Assembly: GCA_021647685.1 (NCBI GenBank) | Contig: JAKIUH010000242.1 | Span: forward strand, 1 to 6,922 | Origin: Bacteroidales bacterium | GTDB lineage: Bacteria > Bacteroidota > Bacteroidia > Bacteroidales > NBLH01 | Direction of reading: 5' to 3' | DNA length: 6,922 nt | Part shown: piece by piece, positions 1 to 5,287 of the stretch | Layout: each line of letters opens with the position of its first letter | Numbering within the stretch: the stretch's first letter is position 1 | Made by a program: the position numbers and the translations under genes | The notes under the pieces: generated by a model | The model's database searches: none | The model's input: only the letters and a program-made list of their open reading frames with translations | Told to the model about the DNA's origin: nothing

Positions 1-20
1 CCAAGTTTCGTTCTTTTTGC

Positions 21-85
21 GTAGAACTTTGTTAAAAATTTTGACCATAACAACTGCTATGCTAAAAATTTTTGCCTTGTTCTAC
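21..85. repeat. Imperfect inverted repeat at the left edge
   Basis: Outer arms GTAGAAC (21-27) and GTTCTAC (79-85) are perfect reverse complements. Inner arms AAAAATTTT (34-42) and AAAAATTTTT (64-73) also pair, leaving a 5-6 nt internal loop between the two stems and a loop of about 21 nt at the tip. No reading frame of note crosses it. It lies just downstream of a possible leftward promoter, so it could be the structured leader of a gene beyond the left edge. It could equally be a terminator for something outside the window. The inner arms are pure A/T and could occur by chance; the outer 7-bp arms are the better evidence. Confidence 0.4.
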
Positions 86-86
86 A

Positions 87-116
87 CAAAAATAACTTCA
101 ACTTATACGACACAAC
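87..116 (-). promoter_or_regulatory. Possible leftward promoter (Bacteroidota type)
   Basis: On the minus strand, TATTTTTG (94-87) fits the -7 pattern TAnnTTTG exactly. GTTG (116-113) stands 18 nt upstream as a three-of-four match to the -33 TTTG. Transcription would start near position 82 and leave the window on the left, passing through the inverted repeat 21-85. The region is AT-rich, so a chance match is quite possible, and no target gene is visible. Confidence 0.25.
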
Positions 117-165
117 ATACTTGACATGACACTATAGCTGTTGAAAATTTTTTAGGCTACACTAA

Positions 166-196
166 GCCCCGACTAGAAAGCCGGAGCTATTGATTA
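166..196 (-). terminator. GC-rich hairpin downstream of hutU, possible transcript end
   Basis: Read as minus-strand RNA, GCUCCGGCU (187-179), a UUCU loop and AGUCGGGGC (174-166) form a 9-bp stem that includes two G-U pairs. On the plus strand the same two positions are mismatches, so the structure favours transcripts from the hut side. It begins about 60 nt after the hutU stop, where a transcript end is expected. There is no clean U-tract after it, so it is not a textbook intrinsic terminator and may instead protect the 3' end. The adjoining GCTATTGATTA (186-196) recurs beside another hairpin at 2338-2348, so the element may be an interspersed repeat. Confidence 0.45.
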
Positions 197-247
197 TATT
201 GACATGCAAAACACTACGGATTAAACTTGTCGGGAATGTTTAAATAT

Positions 248-2245
248 TTAAAATAACTTTTCCAATAAATCATCATCCACTAAATTCGGCAAAGTAACTT
301 TTAGCTCCGGTGTACGTTGCATTTCTCGTTGAATAGCGAATAATGCTTCGTCGTTACGTGCCCAACTTCTACGTGCAATACCGTTGTTTACATCATAAAA
401 CAACATACGTTTTAAACGTTCTTCGGCTTCGGGTGTGCCGTCAAGTACCATTCCGAAACCTCCGTTAATTACTTCGCCCCAACCGACACCGCCTCCATTA
501 TGAATAGATACCCATGAAGCACCGCGAAAACTATCGCCAATAACATTATGTATTGCCATATCGGCAGTAAATTTACTTCCGTCATAAATATTTGATGTTT
601 CACGGAAAGGCGAATCGGTACCGCTTACATCATGATGATCTCTGCCCAGTACAACCGTGCCAATTTCACCGCGGGCAATGGCATCGTTAAAAGCTTTGGC
701 AATTTTCATGCGTCCTTCGGCATCGGCATACAGTATGCGTGCTTGTGAGCCAACCACCAACCTATTTTTCTTGGCATCACGTATCCAAATAATGTTGTCA
801 TTCATTTGCAATTTTATTTCATCGGGTGCATGTTCCATAATTTCTTGCAATACATCGCCGGCAATTTGGTCGGTTTTATCTAAATCTTCCGGTTTACCCG
901 ATGTACACACCCAGCGGAAAGGGCCAAAACCATAATCGAAACACATAGGACCCAGAATATCTTGCACATAAGATTTGTATTTGAAATCCACACCGTTTTC
1001 TGCCATAATATCAGCTCCTGCACGCGAGGCTTCCAATAAAAATGCGTTTCCGTAATCGAAAAAATAGGTGCCGCGTGCAGTGTGTTTATTAATAGCTGCA
1101 GCATGGCGGCGTAATGATGCTTGAACATGCTTTTTAAATTCATCGGGTTCTTCGCGAATCATTCTGTTGGCTTCTTCATACGATAGGCTTACCGGATAAT
1201 ATCCTCCTGTCCAAGGAATGTGCAAAGAGGTTTGATCGGAACCTACATGAATAAAAATATCTTCTTCGTAAAAGCGTTCCCATACTTCAACCACATTACC
1301 GATGTATGCAATAGAAACCACTTCTTTGTTTTCTTGAGCTTTGCGCACTCTGTTTAAAAGTTCGTTCATATCTTCAACCAATACATCTACCCAGCCTTGT
1401 TCATAGCGTTTTCGGGCAGCTTTTTCGTTTACTTCGGCAGCTACCGTAATACAACCGGCAATATTCCCTGCTTTAGGTTGCGCTCCGCTCATTCCACCTA
1501 AACCAGCAGTAAGGAATATTTTTCCTTCGGGTGTTTCGCCTTTGGGCAATATTTTACGAAAAGCATTCATTACGGTAATTGTTGTGCCGTGTACAATTCC
1601 TTGCGGACCGATGTACATAAACGAACCTGCCGTCATTTGACCGTATTGACTTACTCCAAGCGCATTAAAACGCTCCCAATCATCCGGTTTTGAATAGTTG
1701 GGAATCACCATACCGTTTGAAACCACTACACGTGGTGCAGACTTTGATGATGGAAACAAACCCATCGGATGACCGGAATACAGATGCAATGTTTGTTCAT
1801 CGGTCATATTTGCCAAATACTGCATGGTAAGCAGGTATTGTGCCCAATTTTGAAATACTGCACCGTTTCCTCCATAGGTAATCAGTTCTTCGGGGTGTTG
1901 TGCTACTGCAGGATTTAAGTTGTTCTGTATCATCAACATAATGGCAGCTGCATGACGCGTTTTTGCAGGATATTCATCAATAGGGCGGGCATACATTTCA
2001 TAATCCGGCTTAAACCGGTACATATAAATACGTCCGGTATCTTGCAATTCTTGTGCAAATTCTTCAGCAAGCTCTTTGTGCCATTTTTTCGGAAAATAAC
2101 GCAAGGCATTACGTACAGCCAATTGTTTTTCTTCTTTATTTAATATGTCTTTGCGTTTAGGGGCTCTGTTTACACCTTCCGGATATTTTCTTTTTGGGGG
2201 TAATTCGGAAGGAATACCTTGTAAAATTTTTTCTTTGAATGTCAT
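248..2245 (-). CDS. hutU: Urocanate hydratase (urocanase), HutU
   Basis: This 665-residue cytoplasmic enzyme adds water to urocanate to give 4-imidazolone-5-propionate, the second step of histidine breakdown, with tightly bound NAD+. Recognisable urocanase blocks run through the protein: YGGNGAVFQNWAQY (124-137), YSGHPMGLFPS (156-166), the glycine-rich NAD-binding stretch GLGGMSGAQPK (248-258), GFGPFRWVCTSG with a conserved cysteine at 447, GRDHHDVSGTDSPFRET (534-550) and IHNGGGVGWG (581-590). It is about 100 residues longer than the classical proteobacterial enzyme (about 555) and matches the longer form known in Bacteroidota and animals. No frameshift or missing block is visible. The ATG at 2245 is preceded by A/T-rich sequence without a Shine-Dalgarno. 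It lies 204 nt downstream of hutH on the same strand, and no convincing promoter was found between them, so co-transcription is likely. The 14-bp palindrome TTTAAATATTTAAA (239-252) overlaps the stop. Confidence 0.97.
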   Translation of the reverse strand: MTFKEKILQGIPSELPPKRKYPEGVNRAPKRKDILNKEEKQLAVRNALRYFPKKWHKELAEEFAQELQDTGRIYMYRFKPDYEMYARPIDEYPAKTRHAAAIMLMIQNNLNPAVAQHPEELITYGGNGAVFQNWAQYLLTMQYLANMTDEQTLHLYSGHPMGLFPSSKSAPRVVVSNGMVIPNYSKPDDWERFNALGVSQYGQMTAGSFMYIGPQGIVHGTTITVMNAFRKILPKGETPEGKIFLTAGLGGMSGAQPKAGNIAGCITVAAEVNEKAARKRYEQGWVDVLVEDMNELLNRVRKAQENKEVVSIAYIGNVVEVWERFYEEDIFIHVGSDQTSLHIPWTGGYYPVSLSYEEANRMIREEPDEFKKHVQASLRRHAAAINKHTARGTYFFDYGNAFLLEASRAGADIMAENGVDFKYKSYVQDILGPMCFDYGFGPFRWVCTSGKPEDLDKTDQIAGDVLQEIMEHAPDEIKLQMNDNIIWIRDAKKNRLVVGSQARILYADAEGRMKIAKAFNDAIARGEIGTVVLGRDHHDVSGTDSPFRETSNIYDGSKFTADMAIHNVIGDSFRGASWVSIHNGGGVGWGEVINGGFGMVLDGTPEAEERLKRMLFYDVNNGIARRSWARNDEALFAIQREMQRTPELKVTLPNLVDDDLLEKLF

Positions 2246-2318
2246 GGCTAAATATTTTTGAATTATAAGATTTATAAAAGATTTTTGGCTAAAGCCTTTA
2301 ATTATTTGTTTGATTTTA

Positions 2319-2348
2319 CCGTATGCTTTAGCATACGGCTATTGATTA
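2319..2348. repeat. Perfect 8-bp hairpin with conserved flank, hutH-hutU gap
   Basis: CCGTATGC (2319-2326) and GCATACGG (2331-2338) are perfect inverted arms around a TTTA loop. No T-tract follows on either strand, so it is not an intrinsic terminator. Right after the stem is GCTATTGATTA (2338-2348), identical to 186-196, which follows the hairpin on the other side of hutU. The stems differ while the flank is shared, which suggests two members of a dispersed short repeat family. In a hutH-hutU transcript it would be a stable internal hairpin that could shift the relative amounts of the two mRNA segments. Confidence 0.6.
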
Positions 2349-2382
2349 CCGAAAATGTATATTTGCGTAATATCGAATATTC

Positions 2383-2441
2383 AATGTTCTTTCGGACAAT
2401 TAAATAAGCAGGGGCTTGTTCAAATGTCCTTCCTGACAATT
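2383..2441. repeat. Direct repeat pair, 19 bp, 40 bp apart
   Basis: AATGTTCTTTCGGACAATT (2383-2401) and AATGTCCTTCCTGACAATT (2423-2441) agree at 16 of 19 positions. Their starts are exactly 40 bp apart, about four helical turns. They occupy most of the non-coding DNA just after the hutH stop. A protein-binding site pair or a local duplication would both fit; nothing in the sequence decides between them. Confidence 0.5.
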
Positions 2442-2445
2442 TGAA
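2419..2445 (-). other. Hairpin immediately after the hutH stop
   Basis: On the plus strand TTCAAATGTC (2419-2428) pairs with GACAATTTGAA (2435-2445) around a 6-nt loop, giving ten base pairs with one bulged A. In the hut transcript the stem begins 4 nt after the hutH stop codon. No U-tract follows, so it is unlikely to end transcription. A role in stabilising the hutH end of a processed hutH-hutU message is possible. The hairpin overlaps the second copy of the 19-bp direct repeat. Confidence 0.5.
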
Positions 2446-2449
2446 GATT

Positions 2450-3940
2450 TTAATCTACTGTAAATTTACGATTTTTCACCAAATTGATAATATAATTTAT
2501 ATCGTCTTTTAAAATCCGGTCGTCTTCCAGTTTTTTTACTTTTTTTCTGATTAAAGCCATATTTTTTTCTACAATATCCGAAGAACGGTTGGGTCTTCTA
2601 AAATCTAATGCTTGCGTAGCATACATCATTTCAATAGCCAGTATTTTTTCAAGGTTTCCTAAAATCTGATTAAATTTTCTGCCTGAGATGCTACCCATTG
2701 ATACATGATCTTCTTGCCCCAAAGAAGTTGGAATACTGTCCGCTGAAGGAGGAAAACACAAGGATTTATTTTCGCTTACTAATGCAGCGGTTGTATATTG
2801 CGGTATCATATAACCCGAGTTTAATCCTCCGCCCGATGTTAATAAGCGCGGTAAACCAAATTTCCCTTCGAGTAATAAATAACTTCTTCGGTCAGAAATA
2901 TTTCCGATTTCGGCAGCAGCCAATGAGGCATAATCTAATGCCATAGCAAGGGGTTGTCCGTGAAAATTACCACCAGAAATGGCTTCGGTTTCGCTTAATA
3001 CAATCGGGTTGTCTGTTACCGAGTTCATTTCTATTTCGGTAAGTTTTTTTACATGATAGTATGCGTTTCTTGAAGCTCCGTGTACTTGCGGGATACAACG
3101 CATTGAGTAAGGGTCTTGCACACGCGAACAACTTGCATGCGAAGCCATATTTTCAGAGTTTTTAAAAAAATCACGCATTCGTCCGGCTACCTCTATATTT
3201 CCTTTATAGGGTCTGATTTTGTGAAGTGCAGCTTTAAAAGGCGATGCGCTGCCTTGATAGCCTTCAATACTCATGGCTCCGGCAAGGTCGGCTAAATTAA
3301 GCAAATACTCCATTTTATATAAGCCCATAATGGCATGTGCCAGAATAAATTGAGTGCCGTTAATCAGTGCTAAACCTTCTTTTGCTTGAAGTTTAATAGG
3401 CGAAAGATTGTATTTCTCTAAAATTATTTTTGCAGGAACAATTTTATCTCCGTCCCAAAATTCACCTTCGCCAAGGAGTGTTAAAAATAAATGCGAGAGT
3501 GGTGCCAAATCGCCCGATGCTCCTACAGAGCCTTGCTCAGGTACTACCGGCAATAAATTGTTTTCAACAAAATATTGAATGCGCTGAACAACTTCCAAGC
3601 GAATACCTGAATATCCTTGTGCCAAGGCATGTATTTTGCAAATCATCATAATTTTTGATAATTCTTTATCAATCGGATTTCCTACTCCAACAGCATGGGT
3701 AATAAGTAAGTTTTCTTGTAATTTAGCCGTTTCATCGGCAGTAATTTGTACATCGCAAAGCGGACCAAAACCGGTATTAATTCCATACACAGGCTTTCCT
3801 GCTGCTACAATTGCATCTACTTTTGCACGACAAGCATTGATTTTATTTTCTGCTTCTTTTGTGATTATTGCTTTTAATTCACCTTTTGCTATTGCAATGG
3901 CTTTCTCAATTGTTAATTTATCAATTCCGTATTTAAACAT
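2450..3940 (-). CDS. hutH: Histidine ammonia-lyase (histidase), HutH
   Basis: HutH removes ammonia from L-histidine to form trans-urocanate, the first step of histidine degradation; the family acts as a cytoplasmic homotetramer. The 496-residue length is normal for the family (about 500-510). The signature GSVGASGDLAPLSH (137-150) contains Ala141-Ser142-Gly143, the triad that cyclises into the MIO electrophile. Other active-site regions are VYGINTGFG with Tyr52, CSRVQDPYS (271-279), NFHGQPL (325-331) and QEDH with Glu410. The context LLITHAVG (78-85), with His82, resembles the histidine-specific branch more than tyrosine or phenylalanine lyases. The neighbouring hutU supports histidine as substrate. 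The start at 3940 has no Shine-Dalgarno and is directly abutted by a copy of the AGTCATC leader motif. The gene is intact, is the first of the hutH-hutU pair, and diverges from a LysR regulator. Confidence 0.97.
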   Translation of the reverse strand: MFKYGIDKLTIEKAIAIAKGELKAIITKEAENKINACRAKVDAIVAAGKPVYGINTGFGPLCDVQITADETAKLQENLLITHAVGVGNPIDKELSKIMMICKIHALAQGYSGIRLEVVQRIQYFVENNLLPVVPEQGSVGASGDLAPLSHLFLTLLGEGEFWDGDKIVPAKIILEKYNLSPIKLQAKEGLALINGTQFILAHAIMGLYKMEYLLNLADLAGAMSIEGYQGSASPFKAALHKIRPYKGNIEVAGRMRDFFKNSENMASHASCSRVQDPYSMRCIPQVHGASRNAYYHVKKLTEIEMNSVTDNPIVLSETEAISGGNFHGQPLAMALDYASLAAAEIGNISDRRSYLLLEGKFGLPRLLTSGGGLNSGYMIPQYTTAALVSENKSLCFPPSADSIPTSLGQEDHVSMGSISGRKFNQILGNLEKILAIEMMYATQALDFRRPNRSSDIVEKNMALIRKKVKKLEDDRILKDDINYIINLVKNRKFTVD

Positions 3941-3991
3941 GATGACTATTTTTTAGGAAGTCATCAGATGACTAACAGTCATCAGATGACT
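3941..3991 (-). promoter_or_regulatory. Five alternating 7-bp half-sites in the hutH leader
   Basis: On the plus strand GATGACT lies at 3941-3947, 3967-3973 and 3985-3991, and its reverse complement AGTCATC at 3959-3965 and 3977-3983. The last four form two identical 15-bp near-palindromes (AGTCATC-A-GATGACT) with starts 18 bp apart and an AAC spacer. The fifth copy touches the hutH start codon. In hutH mRNA the two full units can fold on each other into a 14-bp stem with one U-U mismatch and a GUU loop, leaving the start free. Alternatively the second GAUGACU can pair with the AGUCAUC abutting the AUG (7 bp, 11-nt loop). The repeats are certain; whether they act as a DNA operator, an RNA switch or both is inferred. 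Confidence 0.75.
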
Positions 3992-4003
3992 CGCAAATTT
4001 AGC

Positions 4004-4035
4004 TTTGGTTTTGTACAAAAATACCATTACTTTTG
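4004..4035 (+). promoter_or_regulatory. Predicted promoter of the LysR-type gene
   Basis: TTTG (4004-4007), a 20-nt spacer and TACTTTTG (4028-4035) match the Bacteroidota housekeeping pattern TTTG/TAnnTTTG with no mismatch. Transcription would start around 4040, giving a leader of about 35 nt before the ATG at 4074. It interlocks with the predicted hutH promoter on the other strand, so polymerase is unlikely to occupy both at once. Confidence 0.7.
4009..4020. promoter_or_regulatory. 12-bp palindrome, candidate regulator-binding site
   Basis: TTTTGTACAAAA is a perfect palindrome lying inside the LysR promoter spacer and overlapping the predicted hutH -7 box. LysR-type proteins usually bind dyads in the divergent region and repress their own gene. 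A dimer here would block the regulator promoter and sit at the hutH start region. It is a candidate only: the dyad is A/T-rich, and its T-N10-A spacing differs by one base from the classical T-N11-A LysR box. Confidence 0.4.
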
Positions 4036-4047
4036 ATACTTAACAAG
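4016..4047 (-). promoter_or_regulatory. Predicted promoter of hutH
   Basis: On the minus strand TATTTTTG (4023-4016) is an exact TAnnTTTG -7 box, and CTTG (4047-4044), 20 nt upstream, matches three of four bases of the -33 TTTG. The start of transcription would fall near 4010, giving a leader of about 70 nt that contains the whole half-site array. The imperfect -33 would suit a promoter that needs an activator. A second -7 match (TAAATTTG, 4001-3994) has a TTTG only 14 nt upstream, which is too close. Confidence 0.55.
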
Positions 4048-4073
4048 ACTATTTTAATCAATTATCGATAACT

Positions 4074-4952
4074 ATGAGTAATCAATTAGAATTTCGTCAT
4101 TTTAAGTATTTTTTGGCAGTTGCCAAAGAGTTGCATTTTCGAAAAGCAGCCGATATACTGTTTATTTCGCAACCCGGGCTCAGTAGGCAAATTAAACAAA
4201 TGGAAGAGGATTTAGGGGTTAAACTTTTTATTCGGAACAACCGAAAAGTGGAACTAACGCAGGCTGGAAAATATTTGCAAAATGAGTTAAATCGTTTTTT
4301 TAAGCAATTAGACGATACTTTGTATCATGCCAAATTATTACACCAAGGAATGAAAGGAAGACTTCATTTGGCTTATGTAGGCTCAGCCATGTATCGCTTA
4401 ATTCCGGATTTATTACTTAAATTCAGAGAAAATAATTCCGGTGTTTTAATAAATTTGAAAGAAATGGATAATAAAATGCAAATACTTGCTTTACAAAACG
4501 GTGAAATAGATATAGGTTTTGTCCGTTTGGAAAGAGTTCCGAAAGGTTTGTCAACGCAGTCTGCAACCGAAGAAACTTTTTCGTTGGTATTGCCTGAAAA
4601 ACATCCGGTTAATAGTGTGAATTTTGAAAATATTGCACAACTTAGGAATGAAAATTTTATACTTTTTGATGCTTCATACAGTGAGTCGTATTATGAAAAG
4701 GTGATGCAAATTTTTGATGATAACGGTTTTTATCCTAATGTATCACACTCAACGGTTAATGCAAGTTCAATATATCGTTTAGTAGAAAATAATTTTGGCA
4801 TTTCAATAGTACCTACATCATTAAAATACGGATATAATTTTAAGGTAAAATTTATTGAGTTAAAAAATATTACACAACGTACAGCATTAAAGATTGTTTG
4901 GAACAATAAAAATAGCAATCCGGTTCTATTAAGCTTTTTAAAAATTATTTAG
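4074..4952 (+). CDS. LysR-type transcriptional regulator, probable hut regulator
   Basis: This is a 292-residue cytoplasmic DNA-binding protein of normal LysR family length. Residues 5-65 form the winged helix-turn-helix; the stretch HFRKAADILFISQPGLSRQI (21-40) contains the recognition helix, and the wing segment LFIRNNRKVELTQAG (51-65) follows. A linker helix (about 66-92) leads into the co-inducer-binding domain (about 95-290), with typical elements such as the GEIDIGFVR strand (143-151), LVLPEKHP (171-178) and NNFGISIVP (239-247). LysR proteins usually control the gene they diverge from, so regulation of hutH-hutU is the natural inference. Histidine or urocanate would be plausible ligands, but the sequence does not identify the ligand. 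The ATG at 4074 gives the expected N-terminus (LEFRHFKYFLAVAKE) and follows A/T-rich sequence without a Shine-Dalgarno. A hairpin overlaps the stop codon. Confidence 0.93.
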   Translation: MSNQLEFRHFKYFLAVAKELHFRKAADILFISQPGLSRQIKQMEEDLGVKLFIRNNRKVELTQAGKYLQNELNRFFKQLDDTLYHAKLLHQGMKGRLHLAYVGSAMYRLIPDLLLKFRENNSGVLINLKEMDNKMQILALQNGEIDIGFVRLERVPKGLSTQSATEETFSLVLPEKHPVNSVNFENIAQLRNENFILFDASYSESYYEKVMQIFDDNGFYPNVSHSTVNASSIYRLVENNFGISIVPTSLKYGYNFKVKFIELKNITQRTALKIVWNNKNSNPVLLSFLKII

Positions 4953-4964
4953 TACCCTAAATAA
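4945..4964. repeat. AT-rich hairpin over the LysR stop codon
   Basis: TTATTTAG (4945-4952) and CTAAATAA (4957-4964) are perfect inverted arms around TACC. The left arm ends in the TAG stop. On the plus strand an A-run follows, so it is not a standard terminator for the LysR gene. On the minus strand TTTTT follows, which is terminator-like for transcription coming from the right, although no minus-strand gene is seen there. The stem is A/T-rich and weak. Confidence 0.4.
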
Positions 4965-5072
4965 AAAAAGCAGTAAAAAAATTTACCCTAAGGAAGATTT
5001 ACAGCTTTAAATACAAGTATTGCAACAATAAATCTGTTTTTTTATATATTTGATTTGGTAAATTTCAAACAC

Positions 5073-5160
5073 GGCACATAACACTATGTTTATGTCCATA
5101 ACTTAATCAATGAAACTTTGTAACAAAGAAAAAGTTACGGCATAAACATTTATGTTAGCC
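5073..5160. repeat. 88-bp imperfect inverted repeat upstream of the fic gene
   Basis: The left arm (5073-5104) and right arm (5132-5160) are near reverse complements. Shared blocks, read on the right arm, are AAGTTA (5132-5137), GG (5139-5140), CATAAACAT (5141-5149), TGTTA (5153-5157) and terminal GCC (5158-5160); differences are a few substitutions and small bulges. The 27-nt centre contains a nested hairpin, CTTTG-TAA-CAAAG (5116-5128). The whole unit can fold into one long bulged stem. It lies between the LysR gene and the fic promoter in a 335-bp non-coding stretch; the rest of that stretch shows nothing beyond the fic promoter and an A-rich segment after the LysR stop. The shape recalls integron recombination sites or miniature mobile elements, but no diagnostic end sequence was found. 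Confidence 0.6.
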
Positions 5161-5217
5161 AAAATGTAAAAAAAAATGCATAATCCTTATCATTGAAACT
5201 TGTGTCTGTAAAAGAAA

Positions 5218-5249
5218 TTTGATTTTCTTATCAAAAGATGATATCTTTG
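5218..5249 (+). promoter_or_regulatory. Predicted promoter of the fic gene
   Basis: TTTG (5218-5221), 20 nt, then TATCTTTG (5242-5249) is a full match to the Bacteroidota -33/-7 pattern. Transcription would begin around 5254, about 34 nt before the ATG at 5288. The reading frame also opens at a TTG (5219), but that codon lies inside the -33 box and would not be on the transcript. This supports the ATG as the real start. Confidence 0.7.
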
Positions 5250-5287
5250 TAAAGAAAATCAGAAAAACTTTACAAAAGAAAGATTCA

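Noticed and set aside
121..206. TTGACATG repeated at 121-128 and 199-206
   Set aside because: An 8-bp repeat is expected by chance at this scale, and no dyad or spacing pattern supports a site.
169..234. CCCGAC/GTCGGG inverted pair spanning about 65 bp (168-173 and 229-234)
   Set aside because: The short arms have a long unstructured loop, and the left arm is better used in the local 166-187 hairpin.
880..1143. Smaller open frames inside hutU and hutH on either strand (for example 880-1143 minus, 657-935 plus, 2698-2946 plus)
   Set aside because: They are shadows of the two long, fully recognisable genes and have no motifs of their own.
3994..4019. Alternative minus-strand hutH promoter using TAAATTTG (4001-3994) and TTTG (4019-4016)
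   Set aside because: The spacer is 14 nt, too short for the Bacteroidota pattern; the pair at 4016-4047 has the normal 20 nt.
5019..5052. Plus-strand TATATTTG (5045-5052), a perfect -7 match with ATTG 22 nt upstream
   Set aside because: The -33 is imperfect and the spacing long, the region is almost pure A/T, and the only thing transcribed before the better fic promoter would be the inverted repeat.
5219..5287. N-terminal extension of the fic protein from a TTG codon
   Set aside because: The TTG lies inside the predicted -33 box, the -7 box falls within the extension, and family-like sequence begins at the ATG at 5288.
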